NCBI GenBank assembly: GCA_023461495.1
Contig: JAEYLA010000170.1
Location: 1-5,590, forward strand
Direction: 5' to 3'
Origin: Bacillota bacterium
Lineage (GTDB): Bacteria; Bacillota; Clostridia; Christensenellales; CAG-138
Length of the DNA: 5,590 nucleotides
Shown in pieces: positions 1 to 5,363 of the stretch; the first letter of the stretch is position 1; every line of letters begins with the position of its first letter. Below the pieces are notes generated by a model, which ran no database searches, had not been told where the DNA came from, and saw only the letters and a program-made list of their open reading frames with translations. The position numbers were made by a program, and so were the translations under genes.

Positions 1-465
1 AAGGAAGCCGACTCCGTTGGCGGCGTTGTGGAATGCGGCGTGCTTGGCCTTAGCGCTGGCGCTTTGGGCCACGGCATGTTCGGCGGGATTGAGAGCAGGC
101 TTGCGCCGGTGCTCTTCGGCATCCCCGCCGTAAAGGGCGTGGAATTTGGCCTTGGGTTTGGGGCCGCCGCCCTGAAGGGATCTCAGAACAACGATCCTTA
201 TATGGTGGCGGACGGGCATGTTTTGCCGCGCTCCAACAACCACGGCGGCGTGTTGGGCGGTATCTCATCCGGCATGCCGCTCCTGTTCCGGGTGGCGTTC
301 AAGCCCACCCCCTCCATTGGAAAGCCGCAGCAAAGCGCGGATATGGATAGCCGCTCTATGGTAGAGCTTGTAATCAGTGGGCGGCACGATCCCTGTATTG
401 TTCCGCGCGCGGTGCCGGTGGTGGAAGCCGCCGCCGCCTGCGCGCTGCTTGATATGATGCTGTAA
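1..465 (+). CDS. aroC: Chorismate synthase, C-terminal part (5' end outside window)
   Basis: AroC converts 5-enolpyruvylshikimate-3-phosphate to chorismate, the last common step of aromatic amino acid synthesis, in the cytoplasm and with reduced FMN. The frame is open from base 1, so the gene enters from the left. About 154 residues are present of the roughly 360-390 usual for the family. Family blocks are visible in order: DSVGG then VECGV at the left edge, the FGIPAVKGVEFG segment, GSQNND, NNHGGVLGGIS, and near the end R-H-D-P-C followed by VPVVEA, which fits the third chorismate synthase signature (its Arg codon is at 382). The usual VP.GLG..MFDG.EA region appears here as SAGALGHGMFGGIES, a recognisable variant. 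The TAA stop at 463-465 is followed 40 bases later by pheA with no terminator between, which supports co-transcription. Identity is very secure; only the N-terminal FMN and substrate residues cannot be checked. Confidence 0.96.
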   Translation, partial: KEADSVGGVVECGVLGLSAGALGHGMFGGIESRLAPVLFGIPAVKGVEFGLGFGAAALKGSQNNDPYMVADGHVLPRSNNHGGVLGGISSGMPLLFRVAFKPTPSIGKPQQSADMDSRSMVELVISGRHDPCIVPRAVPVVEAAAACALLDMML

Positions 466-489
466 ATGCTGTAATTTCACTTTTGATAT

Positions 490-495
490 AAGGAG
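490..495 (+). promoter_or_regulatory. Ribosome binding site of pheA
   Basis: AAGGAG lies 10 bases before the ATG at 506 and only 4 bases before an in-frame TTG at 500. Four bases is too tight for efficient initiation, so the ATG is preferred. It also gives the usual N-terminus, MDLNEIR. Confidence 0.7.
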
Positions 496-505
496 CATTT
501 TGAAG

Positions 506-1648
506 ATGGATCTTAACGAAATCAGAGCCCGGATCGACGAGGTGGACGACAGCCTGATCAACCTGTTCCGGGAACGCATGGAGCTTTCCCGGGAGGTGGC
601 GCTCTACAAGGAACAGCACGATCTCCCCATCCTCAACAAAGCGCGCGAGCGCGAGGTGATGCTGCGTGTTTCCCGCCTGGCGGGAGACGAAATGGGCGCA
701 TACGCGCGGCTTCTGTTTTCAAGCCTGTTTGAAATGAGCCGGTCCTACCAACAGCGGCTGATGACAAAGGGCGGCGCGTTCACAAAGATGCTGCAGGCAG
801 CGCAGATGCCGGTGGACGCCACATTCCCCGTTTCCGGCGTTGTCGCCTGCCAGGGCGTGGAGGGCGCATACTCCCAGCTTGCGTGCGACAAGCTCTTCTC
901 CGCATCCGACATCATGTATTTCCGCACGTTTGAAGGGGTCTTCCAGGCCGTGCAGAGCGGGCTGTGCGAGTATGGCGTGCTGCCCATTGAAAACAGTTCC
1001 TCCGGCTCCGTCAACGGCGTATATGATCTGTTGCACAGGTTTGAATTCTCCATCGTGCGCAGCGTCAGGCTGCATGTGAACCATTTCCTCATGGCAAAGC
1101 CCGGCACCAAGCTTTCGGACATCAGGGAAATTTGCTCGCACGAGTACGCGCTCGACCAGTGCAGCAACCTCTTTGACCAGTTCCCGGGCGTGAAGGTGAC
1201 GGCTGTAAAGAATACCGCCATCGCCGCGCAGACGGTGGCGCAATCCGACAGGGCCGACCTTGCGTGCATTTCCTCGCCCGACTGCGCAAAGCTCTACAAC
1301 CTTTCCATCCTCAAAGAGGGCGTACAGAACAACGCAAACAATTACACCCGGTTTATCTGCATCAAACGTGCTCCGGCGATCTATCCCGGCGCCAATAAAA
1401 TCAGTCTCATGCTTTCTGTGCCGCACAAACCCGGCTCGCTCTACAGCATGATTTCAAAATTCTCCGTGCTCGGGCTCAACCTCACAAAGCTTGAAAGCCG
1501 CCCCATCTGGAGCAGCGCATTTGAGTTTTTATTCTATCTCGATCTCGAGGCTTCCGTATGGACGCCCGCCGTGATGGAGCTCCTGGAGGAATTCTCACAG
1601 ACCAACCCGCACTTTGCCTTTTTGGGCAGCTACAGTGAGATTTACTGA
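506..1648 (+). CDS. pheA: Bifunctional chorismate mutase / prephenate dehydratase (P-protein)
   Basis: The protein (380 aa) turns chorismate into prephenate and then into phenylpyruvate, the branch to phenylalanine. Residues 1-85 are an AroQ-type helical chorismate mutase. By comparison with the E. coli domain, R7, R24, K35, R47, E48 and Q82 sit at active-site positions. N44 stands where E. coli has Asp48. After a linker (about 86-112) comes the prephenate dehydratase domain (about 113-290) with QGVEGAYS, IENSSSGSVNG and the catalytic NNYTRF motif (Thr281). The C-terminal ACT domain (about 297-378) has PGSLYSMIS and ESRP (330-333), the sites that bind phenylalanine, so feedback inhibition is likely. 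The length matches bifunctional P-proteins. It lies 40 bases after aroC, and its TGA is one base before the aroE-aroK ATG. An in-frame TTG at 500 would add two residues. Confidence 0.96.
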   Translation: MDLNEIRARIDEVDDSLINLFRERMELSREVALYKEQHDLPILNKAREREVMLRVSRLAGDEMGAYARLLFSSLFEMSRSYQQRLMTKGGAFTKMLQAAQMPVDATFPVSGVVACQGVEGAYSQLACDKLFSASDIMYFRTFEGVFQAVQSGLCEYGVLPIENSSSGSVNGVYDLLHRFEFSIVRSVRLHVNHFLMAKPGTKLSDIREICSHEYALDQCSNLFDQFPGVKVTAVKNTAIAAQTVAQSDRADLACISSPDCAKLYNLSILKEGVQNNANNYTRFICIKRAPAIYPGANKISLMLSVPHKPGSLYSMISKFSVLGLNLTKLESRPIWSSAFEFLFYLDLEASVWTPAVMELLEEFSQTNPHFAFLGSYSEIY

Positions 1649-1649
1649 T

Positions 1650-2861
1650 ATGAAATACGGTCTCATCGGCGGCAGGCTTGCGCACAGCCACTCGCCCGCA
1701 ATCCACAACATGCTTTCGGAGTACGAGTATACGCTCTATCCGCTCACACCCGACAAGCTGCCGGAGTTTTTATTGAACCGCGAGATTGGCGGTCTCAACG
1801 TGACCATCCCCTACAAGGTGGAGGTCATGAAATATTGTGCCGCCCTGACGGGCGAGGCGCAGCGCATCGGCAGCGTCAACACGCTGATCTATGACAAAAA
1901 CCGCCGCATTATCGGGCACAATACGGATTATGACGGATTCTTTCACCTGGTGCAGCGCGCAGGGCTCACCCTGGCCGATCAAAAGATGGTCATTCTGGGC
2001 TCCGGCGGCACCTCGCGCACGGCATACGTTGCCGCACAGGATGCGGGCGCAAGGGAGATTGTCGTCGTCTCCCGTCAGGGAGAGTGCAACTACCAGAATA
2101 TTATTGAGCACGCCGATGCGGACATCCTCGTCAATACTACGCCTGTGGGCATGTATCCGGAGCTTTTGGGCTACCCGGTATCGCTTGACCTCTTCGAGAA
2201 CCTCAAGGGCGTGCTGGATGTGGTATATAATCCGCTGCGCACCCGCCTCATACTTGCGGCAAGGGAACGCGGCATCAAGGCCGAAGGCGGTCTTCCCATG
2301 CTTGTCGCCCAGGCGCACGCCGCCTCCGAGCAGTTTTCCCAGCGGCACATCCCGCGCGAGCGCATTGAGGAGATCACCGTGTTCCTGATGAAGGAGCTTT
2401 CCAACATCGTGCTTGTGGGCATGCCGGGTGCCGGCAAGACGGAAATCGGCAAAAAGCTTGCCGCGCATACCGGGCGGGCGTTCTGGGATACCGACGCCGT
2501 GGTGGAGCGCGAAGCGGGCATGTCTATCCCCAGTATTTTTGATTTGGAAGGCGAAGCCGGTTTTCGCGCACGCGAAGAAGCGGCAATTGCGGAGGCCTCC
2601 CGCGAGGGCGGGCGTATCATCGCCACCGGCGGCGGCGCGCCCATGTTCAAAGACAACAGGACGCTGCTCAAGCAGAACGGGCATATCGTCTACATTGAGC
2701 GGGCGCTTGGGCTTCTTCCCACGAACGGCAGACCGCTCTCAAAGAACCTCACCGCCATGTACGAAAAGCGCGTGCCCGTGTACCGCTCGTTTGCCGATAC
2801 GGTGGTTGAGAATTCCGGCACCGTGGCGGACGCGGTGGCCGCCATCCTGCAATCATTTTAA
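1650..2861 (+). CDS. aroE-aroK: Shikimate dehydrogenase-shikimate kinase fusion
   Basis: One 403-residue chain holds two consecutive shikimate pathway enzymes. Residues 1-250 are AroE, which reduces 3-dehydroshikimate. They show SHSPAIHN (shikimate-binding serines 14 and 16), NVTIPYK with catalytic K56, GSVNT with N77, NTDYDG with D93, the nucleotide loop GSGGTSR (117-123), NTTPVGM (162-168) and Q221. Residues 251-403 are AroK, which phosphorylates shikimate with ATP: Walker A GMPGAGKT (257-264), DTD (280-282), FR at 305-306, GGG (327-329), lid GRPLS with R361, and R374. No stop or restart lies between the halves, so fusion is read directly from the sequence. The ATG at 1650 is one base after the pheA stop, suggesting translational coupling; only a weak GTGAG precedes it. 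An in-frame ATG at 1614 would add 12 unrelated residues inside pheA and is rejected. Both domains are shorter than their E. coli counterparts, in the cofactor region and the lid. Confidence 0.95.
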   Translation: MKYGLIGGRLAHSHSPAIHNMLSEYEYTLYPLTPDKLPEFLLNREIGGLNVTIPYKVEVMKYCAALTGEAQRIGSVNTLIYDKNRRIIGHNTDYDGFFHLVQRAGLTLADQKMVILGSGGTSRTAYVAAQDAGAREIVVVSRQGECNYQNIIEHADADILVNTTPVGMYPELLGYPVSLDLFENLKGVLDVVYNPLRTRLILAARERGIKAEGGLPMLVAQAHAASEQFSQRHIPRERIEEITVFLMKELSNIVLVGMPGAGKTEIGKKLAAHTGRAFWDTDAVVEREAGMSIPSIFDLEGEAGFRAREEAAIAEASREGGRIIATGGGAPMFKDNRTLLKQNGHIVYIERALGLLPTNGRPLSKNLTAMYEKRVPVYRSFADTVVENSGTVADAVAAILQSF

Positions 2862-2878
2862 AAAGGGGCACAGAACCA

Positions 2879-3580
2879 ATGCCGCCGTCTTTTGTTGTAT
2901 TGTCCCTGCCCTTTGGGGAAGGAGGCATCCATCCCTTTGTGTTTCTTGATGAAGATTCCATGCTGCTTGCCGATTGCGGCTATCCGGGCGCATTCCCTGC
3001 GCTTCAGGCCGCATTTTCCGCGGCAGGGCTTATGATGGACCGCCTGACGCATCTGTTTTTGACCCACCACGATCACGACCATATGGGGACAGCCGCCGAA
3101 TGCAAGCGGCGGTTCCCGCACATCCAGATTGTGACCCATACGCTCGAAGCGCCGTATGTAGACGGCACGGAGGAGCCGCTGCGCCTAAAACAGGCGAAAG
3201 CCCTCCAGCAAACGCTGCCGAAGGATCAACAGGCAAACGGCCTTGCGTTTATGGACTATCTGCGCACAGTGGAGCCTGTAACCCCCGACGCCCTCGTAAA
3301 GGACGGGGATATTTTGCCCGTCTGCGGCGGTATTCAAGTGCTGCATACACCCGGGCATACCGCAGGGCACAGCGCACTTTTGTCTAGTACCCTTGGCGTG
3401 ATTGCCGCAGGGGACGCAGCCGTGATCGAAAACGGCGCGCTGATCACCGCCAATCCGGAATTTGCACAAAGCTTGCCGCAGGCCGAGGCCTCGCTTGCCC
3501 TCCTGCTGCATACATATGCCTGTATTCCCATGATCGCCTGCTGCCACGGCGGCCTATGGACAAGGCGACAACAAAACTGA
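2879..3580 (+). CDS. Metallo-beta-lactamase-fold metallohydrolase, substrate unknown
   Basis: A 233-residue soluble protein of the MBL-fold (glyoxalase II-like) superfamily; these enzymes hydrolyse thioesters, lactones, phosphoesters or other bonds with one or two metal ions. Visible motifs are ADCGYPG (31-37, first Asp strand), THHDHDHMG (62-70, metal site), HTPGHTAGH (156-164, metal His160), AGDA (177-180, bridging Asp179) and CCHGG (221-225, last His223). The metal motif aligns as H-x-D-x-D-H (H63, D65, D67, H68) rather than the classical H-x-H-x-D-H, although H64 and H66 are nearby. No signal peptide or membrane segment is seen. The ATG lies 17 bases after the aroE-aroK stop, with AAGGGG 10 bases upstream, so it looks like the last gene of the aro operon. 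Nothing in it points to an aromatic substrate; function by association is not justified. Confidence 0.9.
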   Translation: MPPSFVVLSLPFGEGGIHPFVFLDEDSMLLADCGYPGAFPALQAAFSAAGLMMDRLTHLFLTHHDHDHMGTAAECKRRFPHIQIVTHTLEAPYVDGTEEPLRLKQAKALQQTLPKDQQANGLAFMDYLRTVEPVTPDALVKDGDILPVCGGIQVLHTPGHTAGHSALLSSTLGVIAAGDAAVIENGALITANPEFAQSLPQAEASLALLLHTYACIPMIACCHGGLWTRRQQN

Positions 3581-3601
3581 GGCAACGGCAGGCAAAAAGA
3601 A

Positions 3602-3628
3602 CCGCTGAACCTTCTATTTTATCAGCGG
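3602..3628 (+). repeat. Inverted repeat after the hydrolase gene
   Basis: CCGCTGA (3602-3608) and TCAGCGG (3622-3628) are perfect 7-bp arms around a 13-base A/T-rich loop, 21 bases after the stop codon. No T-run follows on the + strand, so it is not a standard intrinsic terminator. It could be a Rho-dependent 3' end, an mRNA 3'-end stabiliser or a protein site just upstream of the next promoter. Confidence 0.5.
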
Positions 3629-3630
3629 AG

Positions 3631-3659
3631 TTGCTGCAGTACCCACCGCATGATACAAT
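3631..3659 (+). promoter_or_regulatory. Candidate sigma-A promoter for the MFS transporter gene
   Basis: TTGCTG (3631-3636) is a weak -35 candidate. After exactly 17 bases comes TACAAT (3654-3659), one mismatch from the -10 consensus, preceded by TG at 3651-3652 in the extended -10 position. The predicted start near 3666 would give a leader of about 45 bases before the GTG at 3711. Prediction from motif and spacing only. Confidence 0.5.
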
Positions 3660-3682
3660 CACTCAGGTATCATCATTTTTTT
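3650..3682 (+). promoter_or_regulatory. Inverted repeat with T-tract: operator or weak terminator
   Basis: ATGATAC (3650-3656) and GTATCAT (3667-3673) are perfect 7-bp arms separated by 10 bases. A run of seven T follows at 3676-3682. As RNA this could be a weak, A/U-rich intrinsic terminator for the upstream operon. As DNA it spans the -10 box and predicted transcription start of the next gene, where a repressor operator would sit. The two readings are not exclusive and the sequence cannot decide between them. Confidence 0.45.
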
Positions 3683-3697
3683 GCTGCGAACTGTCGG

Positions 3698-3704
3698 AAA
3701 GGAG
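3698..3704 (+). promoter_or_regulatory. Ribosome binding site fixing the GTG start of the MFS gene
   Basis: AAAGGAG ends 6 bases before GTG at 3711, an ideal spacing. A TTG at 3681 would place this site inside the coding region and overlap the T-tract, and an ATG at 3726 is too far away (21 bases), so GTG is chosen. Confidence 0.75.
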
Positions 3705-3710
3705 CAGACT

Positions 3711-4913
3711 GTGCTTCGGCCAAAGATGGATCTGAACGCGCGTTTTTTTATTTTGCAGGCGGTGATGGCCGCCATTTGTTGTGTTGGCGCAAGTTTTATC
3801 TCCCCCGTGCTGATGCGCTTTCAATATGGGCCGATGGAGATCGGCCAGGCATTGACACTTGCGGCGCTTGCCAATATGTCCGCCAAGCCCTTGTGGGGCT
3901 ATCTGCACGATAAGTATTCGTACTCCCGCCAGACCGTCCTTGCAGTGATCGCCGCGGGGTGTCTTTTTTTTACGCTGCTTGTATGCTCGGAGGGCAGGAA
4001 GTTCCTTGCGCAGCTTGGCATCATCGGCATCTCCATGACCATTTCCTCCATGGTCAGCTTTGTGGATTCCTGGGCCATGCGCCTCATGAGCGAGGGATAT
4101 GACCTCAACTACGGCATCACGCGCAGCGGCGGCTCAATGATGTTCGCGTTTGTCGCCGCGGGTTTCGGATTTGTGATGGATCATTTTGGCGCAAAGCCCG
4201 GCATCGGCATCCTTGCGCTTTCGTATCTTGTGATGGTGCTCACCGCGCGCGGCATTCCAAACCCGCAGCGCAAGCTCAAGGACGCGCCGGAACGAAAGAT
4301 TAAGGACGGCGTCCGCTATCTGTTTTCCAACCGCTCCTATGTGGCGCTGGTGCTGACGTACTTTTTCGGCATCATCTGTATCTGTGCGTCGGACGGCTTC
4401 CTTGCGCTGCGCATTGCGGAGCTCGGCGGCACGGACGCGCACATTGGCCTGGGAATGTTTGTACAGGCGATGTCCGAAATTCCCATGATGCTGCTCTACC
4501 GCCGTCTCAAAACGAAATGGGCTCTACCGCCGCACCTGCTTGTCGCGGCCTCGTTCGTGTTCTACTTTATCAAATGCGCGCTTCTCGGCATTGCTCCAAG
4601 CTATCAGGCGGCAATCCTGATTACGACGCTCAACAGCGTGTCCTTTGCCCTGTTTGTCATGGCGATTGTGGACTACATCCTGCTGTACGTGGATGCAAGC
4701 TATCTCTCCACCTCCTACCTGATTTTTAGCGCCTTGGGTTCAGGCCTGGGCGCAGCGTTTGGCAATTATATCGACGGCGCAATCGCGCAGGCGGCAGGTG
4801 TTGGCAATATGATGCTCCTCGTAAGCGTTACGGCGCTTCTTGCGGCCGCAATCGTAGGCTTCGGTGGCAGGCCGCAGGCATCCGGGCGTGCCGGAACGGA
4901 TATAACTTCTTAG
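3711..4913 (+). CDS. Major facilitator superfamily (MFS) transporter, substrate unknown
   Basis: A 400-residue polytopic membrane protein with about twelve hydrophobic segments: roughly residues 11-34, 43-64, 74-92, 100-124, 138-158, 161-180, then a charged central loop (181-207), and 208-232, 243-263, 272-294, 298-325, 333-353 and 364-385. This 6+6 pattern with a basic middle loop is the MFS layout. Between helices 2 and 3, GYLHDKYSYSR is a degenerate form of the MFS G-x-x-x-D-R/K-x-x-R signature (G63, D67, R73). The NYGITRSGGSMMF segment before helix 5 recalls the R-x-x-GS stretch of LacY/HcaT-like (MFS_1_like) members, a family impression rather than a proof. Substrate and direction cannot be told. 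It has its own candidate promoter and probably forms a separate unit from the aro genes. GTG is chosen as start from the ribosome binding site. The gene converges on ptsH. Confidence 0.9.
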   Translation: MLRPKMDLNARFFILQAVMAAICCVGASFISPVLMRFQYGPMEIGQALTLAALANMSAKPLWGYLHDKYSYSRQTVLAVIAAGCLFFTLLVCSEGRKFLAQLGIIGISMTISSMVSFVDSWAMRLMSEGYDLNYGITRSGGSMMFAFVAAGFGFVMDHFGAKPGIGILALSYLVMVLTARGIPNPQRKLKDAPERKIKDGVRYLFSNRSYVALVLTYFFGIICICASDGFLALRIAELGGTDAHIGLGMFVQAMSEIPMMLLYRRLKTKWALPPHLLVAASFVFYFIKCALLGIAPSYQAAILITTLNSVSFALFVMAIVDYILLYVDASYLSTSYLIFSALGSGLGAAFGNYIDGAIAQAAGVGNMMLLVSVTALLAAAIVGFGGRPQASGRAGTDITS

Positions 4914-4918
4914 AGAAA

Positions 4919-4940
4919 AACAGGCGGATCACCGCCTGTT
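4919..4940. terminator. Palindromic hairpin copy 1, probable terminator
   Basis: Nine-bp arms AACAGGCGG and CCGCCTGTT enclose the loop ATCA, 5 bases after the transporter stop. The + strand has only two T after the stem, while five A precede it, giving a T-run on the minus strand. It therefore suits minus-strand termination best, though its place directly behind the + gene suggests use there too. The arms recur at 5108-5129. Confidence 0.6.
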
Positions 4941-4943
4941 AGA

Positions 4944-4992
4944 GTGTCGACACCCCCCCCTAGGGGGTGGAGGGATTCGCAAATCCCCCACT
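4944..4992. repeat. Overlapping inverted repeats with a C8 tract
   Basis: GTGTCGACAC (4944-4953) is a perfect palindrome. CACCCCC (4951-4957) pairs with GGGGGTG (4963-4969), with CCCCCTAGGGGG palindromic at 4956-4967. GTGG-A-GGGATT (4967-4977) pairs with AATCCCCCAC (4982-4991 region) around a CGCA loop with a single bulged A. The second and third share 4967-4969, so they cannot both form fully. Confidence 0.6.
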
Positions 4993-4998
4993 TTCAAT

Positions 4999-5027
4999 CC
5001 GATTTGACGACATGTGCGTCAAATCGG
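4999..5027. repeat. 11-bp perfect inverted repeat
   Basis: CCGATTTGACG (4999-5009) and CGTCAAATCGG (5017-5027) are perfect arms around ACATGTG. No T-run follows on either strand, so it is not a simple intrinsic terminator. The right half resembles 5239-5254 (14 of 16 bases). Confidence 0.65.
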
Positions 5028-5030
5028 GGG

Positions 5031-5057
5031 AAAAAATGCCGCCATTAGCGGCATTTT
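5031..5057. terminator. Bidirectional intrinsic terminator
   Basis: Ten-bp perfect arms AAAATGCCGC (5033-5042) and GCGGCATTTT (5048-5057) enclose CATTA. The + strand ends in TTTT. The minus strand reads through the stem into six T (5031-5036). It can end transcription from the transporter side and from the ptsH side, and is stronger on the minus strand. Confidence 0.75.
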
Positions 5058-5071
5058 AACCCGCAGAAGAC

Positions 5072-5104
5072 CCATCGGTAAAGTCCGCAGGACTTTGTCG
5101 ATGG
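5072..5104 (+). repeat. 15-bp hairpin completed by two G.U pairs (+ strand RNA)
   Basis: The arms 5072-5086 and 5090-5104 pair over 15 positions around a GCA loop. Thirteen pairs are Watson-Crick. The two adjacent exceptions (5078/5098 and 5079/5097) are G.U and U.G in + strand RNA but A/C mismatches on the minus strand. If it is an RNA structure, the + strand is the likely transcript. There is no T-run directly after it. Confidence 0.6.
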
Positions 5105-5107
5105 CCT

Positions 5108-5131
5108 GACAGGCGGCTATCCGCCTGTTTT
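5108..5131 (+). terminator. Palindromic hairpin copy 2, + strand terminator
   Basis: ACAGGCGG (5109-5116) and CCGCCTGT (5121-5128) enclose CTAT, followed by TTTT (5128-5131). It has the form of a short intrinsic terminator on the + strand and repeats the arms of the hairpin at 4919-4940 with a different loop. Confidence 0.6.
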
Positions 5132-5154
5132 CAGAGTATCGGCAAACCTTTTCA

Positions 5155-5199
5155 GGGGCTTCGCCCCCGAACCCCCACCCAAGAGACATGTCCCTTGGG
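5155..5199. repeat. GGGGC hairpin and adjacent near-palindrome
   Basis: GGGGC (5155-5159) and GCCCC (5163-5167) form a tight stem with a TTC loop. Next, CCCAAG (5178-5183) and CTTGGG (5194-5199) flank the palindrome GACATGTC (5185-5192). The one non-matching pair (5184/5193) is A/C on the + strand but G.U on the minus strand. No T-run follows either one. Confidence 0.55.
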
Positions 5200-5294
5200 A
5201 ATCCCTAACGCCTGGAATGCTCTATTTGTGCGTTTCAAACATGTCCGTCAATTCCGGTAGCGGAAAGCCGCCGCCTTTCCTCGCTGTCCCCCCT

Positions 5295-5346
5295 AAAAAA
5301 ACAAACATCCCAAAACGGCAGCAGGCAATGCCGCCGTTTTGGGATG
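5295..5346 (-). terminator. Intrinsic terminator of ptsH
   Basis: On the minus strand, CATCCCAAAACGGC (5346-5333) and GCCGTTTTGGGATG (5319-5306) are perfect 14-bp arms around a 13-base loop. They are followed by TTTGTTTTTTT (5305-5295). The hairpin begins 17 bases after the ptsH stop. It is the strongest terminator in the window. Confidence 0.92.
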
Positions 5347-5363
5347 AACGCATCGAAAAGAGA

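Larger units (their letters stand above)
4914..5363. other. Noncoding palindrome-rich junction between convergent genes
   Basis: About 450 bases between the transporter stop and the ptsH stop contain no convincing gene. At least eight inverted repeats are readable by eye: 4919-4940, 4951-4969, 4967-4992, 4999-5027, 5033-5057, 5072-5104, 5109-5128 (extending to 5094-5146), 5155-5167, 5178-5199 and 5306-5346. Some are terminators. The others have no obvious role and look like intergenic repetitive elements or a structured transcript. From about 5200 to 5290 I see only a weak 6-bp inverted repeat (5262-5280). Confidence 0.75.

Noticed and set aside
719..1426. 235-codon minus-strand open frame opposite pheA
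   Set aside because: The same shadow effect; its translation shows no recognisable domain and the + strand product is certain.
1614..1649. Upstream in-frame ATG for the AroE-AroK protein
   Set aside because: It would add 12 residues unlike the AroE N-terminus and overlap pheA; the ATG at 1650 starts exactly at the conserved MKYGLIGG.
1770..2684. 304-codon minus-strand open frame opposite aroE-aroK
   Set aside because: GC-rich coding DNA often leaves long antisense frames; the + strand has complete enzyme motifs throughout, so this is a shadow.
3602..3628. Minus-strand intrinsic terminator (T-rich tail on that strand)
   Set aside because: No minus-strand gene lies to the right of it before the ptsH terminators, so there is nothing for it to terminate.
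3681..3710. TTG at 3681 as the transporter start
   Set aside because: It overlaps the T-tract, has no ribosome binding site, and would place a near-ideal AAAGGAG inside the coding sequence 6 bases before GTG 3711.
4938..4946. Integron attC-type site suggested by GTTAGAG next to a palindrome
   Set aside because: The core does not fit GTTRRRY, and there is no integrase or cassette structure nearby.
4919..5346. CRISPR array
   Set aside because: Only two similar palindromic units are present, about 190 bases apart; there are no regularly spaced repeats, no unique spacers of even length and no cas genes.
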